From Garicola koreensis (GTDB lineage Bacteria > Actinomycetota > Actinomycetes > Actinomycetales > Micrococcaceae): a stretch of 64,000 nucleotides of DNA. Where the stretch lies: contig NZ_JACIBT010000001.1 in NCBI RefSeq assembly GCF_014195445.1, forward strand, positions 496,001 to 560,000. The letters run 5' to 3'. The notes under the pieces were generated by a model. It was not told the DNA's origin. It made no database searches and saw nothing but the letters and a program-made list of their open reading frames with translations. Made by a program: the position numbers and the translations under genes. Of the stretch, positions 9,783 through 19,096 are shown in pieces (within the stretch, counting starts at the first letter, position 1; each line of letters opens with the position of its first letter).

Positions 9783-10475
9783 ATGACTGCGTTCTCCTCC
9801 CGTTACACCGTCTTGACCCCAGGTGTGGAGATCCGGGCCGAGGTGGAGCGGAAGAAATCTCGGTTCCTGGTCCTCATGCGGCGGGCCGATTCCACCGATG
9901 ACGCGCAGGGCTTCCTGGACCACCTGCGCAGGCAGCACCACACCGCTCGCCACCACTGTAGCGCGTGGGTGCTCGGGCACGACCGGCGGATCCAGCGAGC
10001 CAACGACGACGGCGAACCATCAGGGACCGCCGGCGCCCCCATGCTGGAGGCGTTGACCAAAGCCCAGATGCCGGCCGGCGCGGAGGACCTCAGCGATGTG
10101 GCGGCTGTGGTGGTGCGTTGGTTCGGTGGAACACTGCTGGGGGCCGGCGGACTGGTCAGTGCCTACTCCGACTCCGTAGTGGCCGGGCTGGACCACGCTC
10201 GGCAGCAGAAGGCATTCCTGACCCGACAGCGGATGGCTGTGTTCTCCCTTCCTGCGCCGATCGCCGAAGCCGGGCGCTGGGAGAACGAACTGCGCAGCCT
10301 GGACATCACAGTCCTGGGCACTGACTATGCGAGCAGCCCCGGCCACGCAGTGCTGAACCTGGCGGTCGCCGATGAGGAAGAACCGATCCTGACCCTGCAG
10401 GAACGCACCGCCTCGCTGAGCTCAGGCGGCGCAGAACTCACCGCAGCCGGCGTCGACTGGGTCGATGCTCCGTAG
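9783..10475 (+). CDS. YigZ/IMPACT (UPF0029) family protein
   Basis: A 230-residue protein of the YigZ/IMPACT family. The N-terminal domain carries EVERKKSRFLVLMRRA, the conserved HHCSAWVLGHDRRIQRANDDGEPS region and VRWFGGTLLGAGGLVSAYSD, the most diagnostic block. The C-terminal ferredoxin-like UPF0029 domain is short and divergent. Bacterial members are widespread and poorly understood; the eukaryotic IMPACT protein acts on translation control through GCN2. The ATG at 9783 is preferred over the upstream in-frame codon at 9699 because the -10 box at 9770-9775 lies inside the longer reading and predicts transcription beginning at the ATG. Confidence 0.87.
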   Translation: MTAFSSRYTVLTPGVEIRAEVERKKSRFLVLMRRADSTDDAQGFLDHLRRQHHTARHHCSAWVLGHDRRIQRANDDGEPSGTAGAPMLEALTKAQMPAGAEDLSDVAAVVVRWFGGTLLGAGGLVSAYSDSVVAGLDHARQQKAFLTRQRMAVFSLPAPIAEAGRWENELRSLDITVLGTDYASSPGHAVLNLAVADEEEPILTLQERTASLSSGGAELTAAGVDWVDAP

Positions 10476-10589
10476 GGGGCTGTGCTGTGACGGCGCAGTC
10501 CTGTGGCGGGGGCTGCTCAGTGCTGGTCCGCGCCGCCCGGTCGTGGTGCCGGCTTTGCCGCCGGGCGACTCCGGGCGGAGGATGGGGCC

Positions 10590-11585
10590 ATGAGCGATTC
10601 AGCCAGCACACACAGCCAGAGCGCACCTGCCATGATGCAAGCGATGCGCCAGAACGCCTTCGGCGGCCCGGAGGTCCTGTACGAAACCCAAGTGCCGCGC
10701 CCGAAGCCGGGCATCAGCCAGGTGCTGGTGCGGCTGCGGGCGGCGGGCGTGAACCCCACTGACTGGAAGCACCGCTCGGGTCGACGGTTCCTCGGCGACC
10801 CGCCCTACACCCTGGGCTGGGACGTCTCCGGTGTGGTGGAACAGGTGGGGCTGGGAGTCACCCTGTTCAAACCCGGTGATGAGGTCTTCGGCATGCTCCC
10901 CTATCCGCACGGGGCCGGCTCCCACGCCGAGTTCGCTCTCGGCCCGGCTCGGGCGTTCGTGCACAAGCCGGCAGCGATCAGCCACGTGCAGGCGGGGGCG
11001 ATTCCGCTGGTGGGGCTGACTGCCTGGCAGTCTCTGGTCGACACCGCAGGCATAGGCGCCGGAGATCGCGTGCTGATCCACGCTGGGGCCGGCGGCGTGG
11101 GTCATGCTGCGGTCCAGATCGCCAAGGCGCGCGGGGCCTACGTCATCGCCACAGCCAGTGCGCCCAAGCATGAGTTCGTCCGCGGGCTGGGCGCTGATGA
11201 GGTCATCGACTACCGCACCGTCGACTTCGCTGATGCGGTGAGCAGTGTCGACGTCGTTCTGGACACTATCGGCGGTGACAATCAGCTGCGCTCGCTGGGA
11301 ACCCTGCGGGCGGGCGGCACCTTAGTCTCCACCGTTCCGGTCCCGGCCCAGGGGCTGCATCATGAGGCCCAACGGCGCGGCGTTCGCGCCGAGCTCATCC
11401 TGGTGGAAGCCGACCAGGCGGGCATGCGAGCAATCACAGATCTCATGGAGGCGGACCTGCTGCGGGCCACGATTGCCGAGACCTTTCCGCTGACCCAGGC
11501 CGCCCGTGCCCACGAAGCCGGAGAGACCAATCGCACCACCGGAAAGCTGGTCCTGACGATGGAGGGTGCGGCAGCCGGCGGCTGA
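10590..11585 (+). CDS. NADP-dependent quinone-oxidoreductase-like MDR protein
   Basis: A 331-residue zinc-free medium-chain reductase. The N-terminal GroES-like fold shows RAAGVNPTDWKHRSG. The cofactor domain has VLIHAGAGGVGHAAVQIAKA (about residues 167-186), the quinone-oxidoreductase form of the nucleotide-binding motif. There are no zinc-ligand cysteines. ADEVIDYRTVDFADAV is typical of this branch. The substrate is unknown; quinones or enones are usual. The ATG at 10590 is used because GGAGG stands about ten bases before it. The reading that begins at 10503 adds an Ala/Arg-rich stretch with no family match. It ends 10 bp before the convergent permease gene. Confidence 0.85.
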   Translation: MSDSASTHSQSAPAMMQAMRQNAFGGPEVLYETQVPRPKPGISQVLVRLRAAGVNPTDWKHRSGRRFLGDPPYTLGWDVSGVVEQVGLGVTLFKPGDEVFGMLPYPHGAGSHAEFALGPARAFVHKPAAISHVQAGAIPLVGLTAWQSLVDTAGIGAGDRVLIHAGAGGVGHAAVQIAKARGAYVIATASAPKHEFVRGLGADEVIDYRTVDFADAVSSVDVVLDTIGGDNQLRSLGTLRAGGTLVSTVPVPAQGLHHEAQRRGVRAELILVEADQAGMRAITDLMEADLLRATIAETFPLTQAARAHEAGETNRTTGKLVLTMEGAAAGG

Positions 11586-11595
11586 GCGCAGAAGC

Positions 11596-13203
11596 TTAGA
11601 GCCTGCGCCTGGGCGCTGCGGCGAAGAAACTGTGGCCGGTGCGCCCCCACCCCCAGAGCATGCCGATCAGCACCAGCACCAGAAGGACCGCTGCCAGCGT
11701 CTGCGGCGACCACGGAAGAACGACGACGGCCAGCACCCCGGTGGTGACCAGAATGACACCATCACCCAACCAGGCCACAATCTTCACCGCGGAGAGGTCC
11801 ATGCCCCCGGGCAGCAGCGTGGGTGCCAAAAACTCCACCGGAATGTCTCTGGGCCGCATCGACTGAAAGTAGCGGGCACTGAGGATCAGCAGGGCCAGCC
11901 CGGCGGTCCACGCCCCGGCTGTGCCCTCGGATGCGGTGAGTATCAGCACAGGAGTCGTGCCCAGGGTTGTCAGCACCGCGGTGGCGGTCACCGGCCACAG
12001 CAGACGCCGGCCCAGTGCGGCACGGGCTGACCATCCGAAGAGGGCAGCCGCGTCGAGTTCGCGCTTCAGCTGCCGCCATCCCTCGGTGAGACTGCCGGTG
12101 CCGATGAACATCAGCAGGCCCCCGAGCAGAGCTGTGGGGACGGTGACGATCAGCGCGCTGTCGGAGAAGTCCGCCCCGACTGCCGCGGCTGCCAGGGTCA
12201 GCAGGGCCGCACCGGTGGGCATGAGAGTCAGGGCCGCCACCGCGGACAGTGGGGATCGCACAGTAGTGACCACATCCTGGCGCAGTCCCAGGAGCAGAGC
12301 TGCGAATGGGCCCGTGCGGGAAGCGACGGCGTGGCCAGAGAGTCGACGCCGAGGCTTGGCGCGGAACAGGTCCGCGGCGTCGCCGACGCTGCCCACGGAG
12401 GTGAACAGCCGGGCATCGGATATCCGGCGGCTCTGCTCCAGGACCCGGTGGGCAGGCAGACGCCCCAGCAGCGCAGGCATCACCGCCAAGGCCGCCAGGC
12501 CCAGCAGTGCCGCCGTGCCCAGCAGCAGAAGCGACCAGCGCTCGGTGCCCACCCCGGCTGCAGGTGCGGACCAGAGTGCGGTGAACCAGCCGGCCGGAGA
12601 AAGTGTGATGCTCGCAGGTGAGAACAGGTGCGCGGCCCCGAGCGGCACAGCTGCGGTGGTGAGCAGCACGACCCACGCCAGCCGCATGCGCTGACCCACA
12701 AATGCCAGCAGTCCCAGGAGCAGTCCGCCGAGGAAGGCTGCGATCACCAGTTCGCCGAACCTCCCCCAGCCCCAGGCCCCGGCCTGGGTGAAGGCGAACA
12801 TGGTGATCACTGCGGGCAGGCAGAGCACCGCTGCGGCTATCAGCAGCGCAGTCAGGGTCGGTCGCAGCAGGATGCGCCGTCGGGAGATATCGGTGCCCAG
12901 CAGCGTATGAGCTAAGAACGGGCTGAGCACAGCTGGACCCTGCGCTCTGCCCAACCACAGGGCGACGACGCCCAGGAGCACCACCGCGGACGCCACATAG
13001 GGGGCGGTCTCGGCGTCGGTCAGCGATCGGGCGAACTCAGGATCCAGATAGTCCCCGATCACGTAGGCCACCGGCAGCACATACCAGCCGGTGAGGAAAG
13101 CGATGAGATACAGCGAGAACCACCGGTCACCGGCTGTGGGCGCCCCGACCCGGTCCCGGTAGATGCTGCGGGCGGCGCGCAGTCGCAGCGACTCGCTGCT
13201 CAT
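11596..13203 (-). CDS. Polytopic ABC-type permease partner (hypothetical)
   Basis: A 535-residue integral membrane protein with about 12 hydrophobic spans and long cytoplasmic stretches near residues 225-275 and 330-390. I do not recognise a characterised family; it is most like the large actinobacterial permeases (DUF6297-like) that pair with a single-domain ATPase. It begins 30 bp after the ATPase stop on the same strand, so the two should form one transporter. No substrate-binding protein is nearby, which argues for export or lipid-type transport rather than high-affinity uptake. That is inference. Confidence 0.6.
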   Translation of the reverse strand: MSSESLRLRAARSIYRDRVGAPTAGDRWFSLYLIAFLTGWYVLPVAYVIGDYLDPEFARSLTDAETAPYVASAVVLLGVVALWLGRAQGPAVLSPFLAHTLLGTDISRRRILLRPTLTALLIAAAVLCLPAVITMFAFTQAGAWGWGRFGELVIAAFLGGLLLGLLAFVGQRMRLAWVVLLTTAAVPLGAAHLFSPASITLSPAGWFTALWSAPAAGVGTERWSLLLLGTAALLGLAALAVMPALLGRLPAHRVLEQSRRISDARLFTSVGSVGDAADLFRAKPRRRLSGHAVASRTGPFAALLLGLRQDVVTTVRSPLSAVAALTLMPTGAALLTLAAAAVGADFSDSALIVTVPTALLGGLLMFIGTGSLTEGWRQLKRELDAAALFGWSARAALGRRLLWPVTATAVLTTLGTTPVLILTASEGTAGAWTAGLALLILSARYFQSMRPRDIPVEFLAPTLLPGGMDLSAVKIVAWLGDGVILVTTGVLAVVVLPWSPQTLAAVLLVLVLIGMLWGWGRTGHSFFAAAPRRRL

Positions 13204-13233
13204 ACGGGACGGCTGCTCATACGGCCTGGGTCC

Positions 13234-13875
13234 TCATACGGCAGAGACGCTGTGCTCGAGCTCGATCTGAGAGTCGGTGTGCGCTATCAGCTCAGCACGG
13301 TGGGTCGCAGTGATCACCAGAGCACCGGCCTGCACCCGCTCCTGGACCACCCCCAGCAGCGCGTGCACTCTTTCGCCGTCCAGGTGCCGTTCGGGTTCGT
13401 CCAGAAGCAGCAGGCTCGATGGCCGGCTGAGCGTCAGCGCCACGGCGAACAGCTGCAGCTGACCGGCCGAGAGCTCGAACGGGAAGCGCTCCGCCAGCTG
13501 TGCGATGGTCAGCCGGTCCAGGAACTGCTGGGCAGCGCCGAAGGCGTCGTCGTCGTGCCCCCAGGAGACCCGCACCAGGGCCAGCTGCTCCAGCAGCGTC
13601 ATATCCCGGGCGATCGGCGGAGTGTCGATCAGCGAGGCCACTGTCGCGCGGAATCCCGGGTCGAACTCGTAGGGCGTCTGGCCATCGATGAGGCACTGAC
13701 CCGAGGTGGGCAGCTGACGGCCCGCCAAGGTCTTCAGCAGCGTGGTCTTACCCGACCCGTTGGGTCCGGTGAGTGCGATGAGACCCGGAGCCTGGTGGCA
13801 GAAGCTGGTCGGAGCCAGCAGCGCGGTGTCCTCGACGACGACGCTGAGGTCCCGGCACTCCACGCGCACACTCAT
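13234..13875 (-). CDS. ABC transporter ATP-binding protein
   Basis: A 213-residue stand-alone ABC ATPase. Walker A is TGPNGSGKTTLLKTLAG (about residues 35-51). The signature is ELSAGQLQLFAVAL, with LSAGQ in place of LSGGQ. Walker B is SLLLLDEPERHLDG, and the H-loop appears as ITATHRAEL. It lies 9 bp after ctaB and 30 bp before the permease gene, all on one strand, so heme o synthase and this transporter may share a transcript. It energises the neighbouring permease; the cargo is unknown. Confidence 0.85.
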   Translation of the reverse strand: MSVRVECRDLSVVVEDTALLAPTSFCHQAPGLIALTGPNGSGKTTLLKTLAGRQLPTSGQCLIDGQTPYEFDPGFRATVASLIDTPPIARDMTLLEQLALVRVSWGHDDDAFGAAQQFLDRLTIAQLAERFPFELSAGQLQLFAVALTLSRPSSLLLLDEPERHLDGERVHALLGVVQERVQAGALVITATHRAELIAHTDSQIELEHSVSAV

Positions 13876-13884
13876 CGCAGCGGG

Positions 13885-14844
13885 TCAGCCCAAGAGGGGG
13901 CTGCCGATGAATGGGTCGATCCACAGTCCGACGAACAGCAGGGTGAGGTAGAGAATGGAGAGGTGGAAGACCTTCATGGCCTTCTTGTCTGTGAGTGACT
14001 CGTCTTGGGCTTGACGGTAGAGGACGTGGGCCTCGTAGAGGAACCAGCCCCCGGCCACCAGTGCGAAGGCGGTGTAGGTGATGCCGGCCGAGCCCAGCGG
14101 GATCAGCAGCAGCGAGCACACCACAGTGGCCCAGGTGTAGAGCACCACCTGCACGGAGACGGTCTTCGCGGTGGCAATGGCCCCCAGCATTGGAACGTCG
14201 GCGTTCTGGTAGTCGCTGCGGTACTTCATCGACAGCGGCCAGTAGTGCGGCGGTGTCCAGAGGAAGACGATGAAGAACAGCACGAAGGCTGAAGGTTCCA
14301 GCGTTCCGGTGACCGCGGCCCAGGCGATGAGCACCGGGAAGCACCCGGCCAGTCCGCCCCAGATGATGTTCTGCTTGGTGCGCCGCTTCAGGAGCAGGGT
14401 GTAGATGACGACGTAGAAGAATATCGCCAGCGCGCCCAGACCGGCCGCCAGCGGGTTGGTGCCGAACCAGAGGACGGCAAGTGCGGCAATCCCCAGCAGG
14501 GACGCGAAGATGAGCGCTTCGGTGGGGCTGAGCTCTCCGGTGACCAGCGGCCGCTTTTTGGTGCGGTTCATCAGCCGGTCCATGTCACGGTCGAAGTAAC
14601 AGTTGAACGCCGAGGCTGATCCGGCGGCGAAGGCCCCACCGAACATAGTGGCCAGTGCGGTCCAGAAATCGGGAAGGCCGCCCTGGGCGAAGAACATCGT
14701 GGGCAGGGTCGTGACCAGCAGCAGCTCCATGACCCGCGGCTTCGTCAGCGAGATGTAGGCGCCGACCTTGCGTCGCAGCGGAGTGCGTTCGGCGGAGGCG
14801 GGTGCGGTATCCCCTTCAGCGGTGCGAGCAGTCAGTTCGGTCAC
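13885..14844 (-). CDS. ctaB: Protoheme IX farnesyltransferase (heme o synthase)
   Basis: A 319-residue UbiA-family membrane prenyltransferase that adds a farnesyl group to heme b to give heme o for cytochrome oxidase. Motifs are [20 protein letters not shown], the first Asp-rich loop [19 protein letters not shown] and the second conserved loop [17 protein letters not shown], all diagnostic of CtaB. About nine membrane spans are visible. The length is normal. The GTG at 14844 is fixed by a -10 box (TACACT) six bases upstream, a leaderless layout. The ABC ATPase gene follows after 9 bp. Confidence 0.95.
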   Translation of the reverse strand: MTELTARTAEGDTAPASAERTPLRRKVGAYISLTKPRVMELLLVTTLPTMFFAQGGLPDFWTALATMFGGAFAAGSASAFNCYFDRDMDRLMNRTKKRPLVTGELSPTEALIFASLLGIAALAVLWFGTNPLAAGLGALAIFFYVVIYTLLLKRRTKQNIIWGGLAGCFPVLIAWAAVTGTLEPSAFVLFFIVFLWTPPHYWPLSMKYRSDYQNADVPMLGAIATAKTVSVQVVLYTWATVVCSLLLIPLGSAGITYTAFALVAGGWFLYEAHVLYRQAQDESLTDKKAMKVFHLSILYLTLLFVGLWIDPFIGSPLLG

Positions 14845-14850
14845 CTATCC

Positions 14851-14856
14851 AGTGTA
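14851..14856 (-). promoter_or_regulatory. -10 element of ctaB
   Basis: TACACT on the minus strand, six bases before the GTG at 14844. A leaderless transcript is predicted. Confidence 0.55.
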
Positions 14857-14895
14857 ACTGTCCGCGACTGACTTCTACATCTCGTAGAACAATTG

Positions 14896-16956
14896 CTACG
14901 CATCGATCATGCCCTTGTCCAACGCGTGGGCACCAGCGATGATGAAGTCTTTGCGCGGTGCCACCACGGAGCCCATCAGCAGGTCGAAGACCCGCTCGGC
15001 CGCTTCGGCGTCCTCGACCCGGATTCGGCGCAGGGACCGGTGGGCGGGGTCCATCGTGGTTTCTGAGAGTTGATCGGCGTCCATCTCCCCCAGGCCCTTA
15101 TAGCGCTGGATGGGCTCCTTGTACTTCTTGGACTGCTTCTCCAAGTCAGCCAGCAGCGTGACCAGCTCCGACTCCGAATAGGTGTAGCGGACCTCATTGG
15201 GCCGGGAGCCGGAATTGATGATCTCCACCCGGTGCAGCGGAGGCACCGCCGCGAAGACGCGGCCAGCTTCGATCAGCGGCCGCATATAGCGGAAGAAGAG
15301 GGTCAGCAGAAGAGTGCGGATATGGGCGCCGTCGACGTCGGCGTCGGTCATCAGCACCACTTTTCCGTAGCGGGCCGCATCCAGGTCGAAGTTGCGCCCT
15401 GACCCGGCACCGATCACCTGCAGCAGAGCGGCGCATTCGGAGTTGGAGAGCATATCGGCCACTGAGGCCTTCTGAACATTGAGGATCTTGCCGCGGATGG
15501 GAAGCAGCGCCTGGAACTCTGAGGAACGAGCCAGTTTGGCCGTACCCAGTGCTGAATCGCCCTCGACGACGAAGAGCTCGGAGGACTCGACGTCCTTGGA
15601 GCGGCATTCGACCAGCTTGGCCGGCATCGAGGAGTTCTCCAGGGCGTTCTTGCGCCGCTGAGTCTCCTTGTGCTGCCGTGCGGCGATCCGAGCCTTCATC
15701 TCCGAGACGACCTTCTCCAGCACAGAGGTCGCTTCCTGCTTTTCGGTCCGCTTGGTGGAGTTCAGCCTGGCCTCCAGCTGGTCAGAGACGACCTTGGTGA
15801 CGATCTGTCGGGCCGCGGGAGTGCCGAGCACCTCCTTGGTCTGGCCCTCGAACTGCGGCTCTGCGATGCGCACGGTGACCACAGCGGTCAGACCGGCGAG
15901 CACATCGTCCTTGTCCAGCTTGTCCCTACCAGCTTTGAGCCGGCGGGCGTTGGCCTCCACCACTTTGCGGAACACCTTGACCAGGGCCTGCTCGAATCCG
16001 GCCATATGGGTGCCGCCCTTGGGGGTGGCGATGATGTTGACGAACGACTTCACCGCGGTGTCATATCCCACGCCCCAGCGCATGGCGATATCGACTTCAC
16101 AGTCACGCTCAATATCCTGCATGCGGCCGTCGACGGGGATGCGCTCGGTGAACTTTCCGTGGCCCTGGATCCTCCAGATTCCAGTCACCGCGGAGTCGGG
16201 GCTGAGGTGATCGACGAATTCGCTGATGCCGCCGTCATACTGGAAGACCTGTTCGCTGGACTCGCCGCCGCGCTCGTCTCGGATGCTCAAGCGCAGCCCG
16301 GGGACCAGGAACGCGGTCTGCCGGGCACGGTTCACCAACTCGTCTTCGAGGAAGTGTGCATCGGGGGTGAAGATCTCTCGGTCGGCCCAGTATCGGATAG
16401 TGGTGCCGGTAACTCCGCGTTTGGCCTTTCCCGAGACCTGAAGCGGTGACCCTTCCTCCGCGGGGGTGAAGGAGTCGTTGGGCCCGTTTCCGGCGAAGGT
16501 GCCAGGTTCGCCGCGGCGGAAGGAGAGCTGGTGAACTTTGCCGCCGCGGGTCACTGTGGCGTCCAGCCGCCCGGAGAGCGCATTGACCACTGAGGCGCCG
16601 ACTCCGTGCAGGCCCCCGACTGCGTTGTAGGACCTGCCGCCGAACTTGCCGCCGGCGTGGAGTTTGGTGAAGACCACCTCCAGTCCGGAGAGCCCGGTGC
16701 GAGGCTCGATGTCGACAGGAATGCCGCGACCGTCGTCGGTGACTTCCACAGAGTCATCTTTGTGCAGGGTGATGGAGATGGAGGACGCGTAGCCGGCCAG
16801 GGCCTCGTCGACGGAGTTGTCGATGATTTCCCACAGGCAGTGCATCAGCCCGCGGGAGTCGGTGGAGCCGATGTACATGCCGGGGCGCTTGCGCACAGCC
16901 TCAAGGCCCTCCAGGACCGAAAGGTGCCGTGCGTTGTACTCATCACGCTGGGCCAA
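14896..16956 (-). CDS. parE: Type IIA DNA topoisomerase subunit B (ParE/GyrB-like)
   Basis: A 686-residue ATPase subunit of a type IIA topoisomerase. The GHKL ATPase part has VLEGLEAVRKRPGMYIGSTD, IIDNSVDEALAG, DDGRGIPVD and GGLHGVGASVVNALS. The Toprim part has VVEGDSALGTAK and LMTDADVDGAHIRTLLL. The protein ends with RYKGLGEMDADQL and related B-subunit motifs. The position beside DUF7455 and the principal sigma gene is the standard actinobacterial site of the second, topoisomerase IV-like, GyrB paralogue. The start is taken as TTG 16956, with GGAGG six bases before it. The longer reading to 17178 adds an Arg/Pro-rich leader and is not favoured. ParE is the usual annotation; true topoisomerase IV activity is not shown by sequence. 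Confidence 0.9.
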   Translation of the reverse strand: MAQRDEYNARHLSVLEGLEAVRKRPGMYIGSTDSRGLMHCLWEIIDNSVDEALAGYASSISITLHKDDSVEVTDDGRGIPVDIEPRTGLSGLEVVFTKLHAGGKFGGRSYNAVGGLHGVGASVVNALSGRLDATVTRGGKVHQLSFRRGEPGTFAGNGPNDSFTPAEEGSPLQVSGKAKRGVTGTTIRYWADREIFTPDAHFLEDELVNRARQTAFLVPGLRLSIRDERGGESSEQVFQYDGGISEFVDHLSPDSAVTGIWRIQGHGKFTERIPVDGRMQDIERDCEVDIAMRWGVGYDTAVKSFVNIIATPKGGTHMAGFEQALVKVFRKVVEANARRLKAGRDKLDKDDVLAGLTAVVTVRIAEPQFEGQTKEVLGTPAARQIVTKVVSDQLEARLNSTKRTEKQEATSVLEKVVSEMKARIAARQHKETQRRKNALENSSMPAKLVECRSKDVESSELFVVEGDSALGTAKLARSSEFQALLPIRGKILNVQKASVADMLSNSECAALLQVIGAGSGRNFDLDAARYGKVVLMTDADVDGAHIRTLLLTLFFRYMRPLIEAGRVFAAVPPLHRVEIINSGSRPNEVRYTYSESELVTLLADLEKQSKKYKEPIQRYKGLGEMDADQLSETTMDPAHRSLRRIRVEDAEAAERVFDLLMGSVVAPRKDFIIAGAHALDKGMIDA

Positions 16957-17158
16957 CAGGAGCCTCCGTGGGGTTGTTTTGGGCAGGGCTTCCCTACAGC
17001 CTACGACGCCTGGGGTGCGATTGCCGGCAGGAGCGCCGGTGCCGGCCGCGCGTATTCGCCGGTGGCGAAAGGCGCGCCGATCGCGGGCTTTTCGCGAATG
17101 AGCCGGGGCATTGCGTGGTTGTATGGGTGACACATCAAGTTTGACGCTAGGAGGCGAG

Positions 17159-17365
17159 ATGACCGGGACTACTGGCACTCTGGAAGAACGACCGACCCTG
17201 ACGGCCCTGGACCGCTGTGATCGCTGCGGCGCACAGGCCTACATCCGCGCTGAGCTCGCTTCCGGCGGCGCGCTGCTGTTCTGCAACCACCACGGACGTG
17301 AGGTGGAGTCCACCCTGCGGCCCAAGACTGCGACGTGGACTGACGAGTCGGCCCGCATTTCCTGA
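17159..17365 (+). CDS. DUF7455 small zinc-ribbon-like protein
   Basis: A 68-residue protein with CDRCGAQAYIRAEL and LFCNHHGREVE, a CxxC...CxHH arrangement that probably binds one zinc ion. It is conserved in actinobacteria between the topoisomerase B subunit and the primary sigma factor genes, as here. Its function is unknown. AGGAGG stands six bases before the ATG at 17159; the in-frame codon at 17111 has no such signal. A strong bidirectional hairpin follows. Confidence 0.85.
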   Translation: MTGTTGTLEERPTLTALDRCDRCGAQAYIRAELASGGALLFCNHHGREVESTLRPKTATWTDESARIS

Positions 17366-17383
17366 GGGACGCTGGTCACGCAC

Positions 17384-17421
17384 CAAAGATGCCCCGGAGA
17401 ATCCTCTCCGGGGCATCTTTG
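17384..17421. terminator. Bidirectional terminator between DUF7455 gene and sigA
   Basis: A 17-bp perfect stem (17384-17400 with 17405-17421) with a 4-nt loop, ATCC, lies between two convergent genes. The ends carry AAAGA on one strand and TCTTT on the other, so each strand has a short T-stretch at the base. Confidence 0.85.
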
Positions 17422-17464
17422 TGTCGGGAACCGTATCCCGCTAGTCCGTAAAAAAGACCTCGTC

Positions 17465-18856
17465 TCAGTCCAGGTAGTCGCGCAGCACCTGAGAGCGGCT
17501 CGGGTGGCGCAGCTTGGACATGGTCTTGGACTCTATCTGCCTTATACGCTCACGGGTCACCCCATAAACCTTGCCGATCTCGTCAAGGGTCTTGGGCTGA
17601 CCATCGGTGAGGCCGAAGCGCATGGCGACCACGCCAGCTTCCCGTTCGGCCAGGGTGTCCAGTACCGAGTGCAGCTGCTCCTGCAGAAGGGTGAAGCTGA
17701 CAGCGTCGGAGGGAACGACCGCCTCGGAGTCCTCGATGAGGTCACCGAACTCTGAGTCGCCGTCCTCCCCCAGGGGCGTGTGCAGGGAAATGGGTTCGCG
17801 GCCGTACTTCTGGACCTCGACGACCTTCTCCGGGGTCATGTCCAGCTCTGCGGCCAGTTCCTCCGGAGCGGGTTCGCGTCCCAGATCCTGCAGCATCTGC
17901 CGCTGCACTCGGGCGAGCTTGTTGATGACTTCGACCATGTGCACCGGGATACGGATGGTGCGCGCCTGGTCGGCCATTGCTCGAGTGATGGCCTGGCGGA
18001 TCCACCAGGTGGCATAGGTGGAGAATTTGAATCCCTTGGTGTAGTCGAACTTCTCCACCGCGCGGATCAGTCCCAGGTTGCCCTCCTGGATGAGGTCCAG
18101 GAACAGCATGCCGCGTCCGGTGTAGCGCTTGGCCAGCGAGACCACCAGACGCAGGTTCGCCTCCAGCAGGTGATTCTTCGCGCGCCGCCCATCGGCCACA
18201 ACCAACTCCAGGTCGCGCTTGAGGCGCTTGTCCTTGCGAGCCTCATTGGCCAATTTGTGGGCTGCGTAGAGACCCGCCTCGATGCGCAGGGCCAGGTCAA
18301 CTTCCTGTTCGGCGTTGAGCAGCGCCACTTTGCCGATCTGTTTGAGGTAGTCCTTGACCGGATCGGCGGTGGCGCCGGCGGAGACGACCTGCACAGCAGG
18401 TGCGTCATCATCATCGGCGTTGGAGATGACGAACCCGCGGCCAGAGCCAGCTTCGTCCTCATCCAATGCCCCCGACTTGGCGGTGACCAGGTCCGCAGCG
18501 TCTTCACCCTCGTCCTCGGCCTTGGCCACGGCGCTCTCCAGCGCCTCCGTGGGTGAGGCCTCGTCGACCTCGGCCAGAATCTCGTCGACGGCGTCGGGCG
18601 CCTTCTTGCGGCCACCTGTCTTCTTCGTCGCCGTGGGCTCCGAGGTCTCGGCCTCGGCCGGTTCGGCCGTTTTGGTGGTCCCGCTCTTGGTGCTCTTCGC
18701 TGATGAGGACTTCTTGGCGGTTGAAGACTTCTTAGCGGTTGAGGCGGAGCTCTTGTTGGACTTGGCGCGGGTGGTCTTGGCGCGTGTTGATGTAGGCTGC
18801 TTCTCCTCCGCTTCGGCGGCAGTCTCTTCTGTGGACTTCGACGCAGTAGTGGGCAC
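17465..18856 (-). CDS. sigA: Principal RNA polymerase sigma factor (SigA/HrdB)
   Basis: A 463-residue group 1 sigma-70 factor for housekeeping transcription. Residues 1 to about 140 are a Lys/Ala/Thr/Glu-rich low-complexity stretch typical of actinobacterial HrdB/SigA. Region 1.2 begins at [20 protein letters not shown]. Region 2 contains [37 protein letters not shown] and the -10 recognition helix [20 protein letters not shown]. Region 3 has [17 protein letters not shown], and region 4.2 has [20 protein letters not shown]. The GTG at 18856 is favoured by GGAAGG upstream. The longer reading to 19030 would add 58 residues without family support. The roughly 240-bp gap upstream (18857-19096) must hold its promoter; I could not assign it with confidence. 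Confidence 0.95.
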   Translation of the reverse strand: MPTTASKSTEETAAEAEEKQPTSTRAKTTRAKSNKSSASTAKKSSTAKKSSSAKSTKSGTTKTAEPAEAETSEPTATKKTGGRKKAPDAVDEILAEVDEASPTEALESAVAKAEDEGEDAADLVTAKSGALDEDEAGSGRGFVISNADDDDAPAVQVVSAGATADPVKDYLKQIGKVALLNAEQEVDLALRIEAGLYAAHKLANEARKDKRLKRDLELVVADGRRAKNHLLEANLRLVVSLAKRYTGRGMLFLDLIQEGNLGLIRAVEKFDYTKGFKFSTYATWWIRQAITRAMADQARTIRIPVHMVEVINKLARVQRQMLQDLGREPAPEELAAELDMTPEKVVEVQKYGREPISLHTPLGEDGDSEFGDLIEDSEAVVPSDAVSFTLLQEQLHSVLDTLAEREAGVVAMRFGLTDGQPKTLDEIGKVYGVTRERIRQIESKTMSKLRHPSRSQVLRDYLD

Positions 18857-19096
18857 GGTGACCTTCCGACTCGTTACGTAGATGCTGCGCGCCGACCAGA
18901 GGCCGCGTGGGAATGCGTCCCCGGTGGCCAACGCGCCAATGACCCTGTCAAGTCCGCTGGGGAGAACGCACTCCGACCAGGGCTGCAGGGTCCTATATGG
19001 GGATGCTAACACCATAAGTGGCCGAGTCATTCCCGCCCTGCCGAGATAATCCGCAGCGACGGGTGGAAAAGTGTGAGCCGACTGCTCTATACAGAG

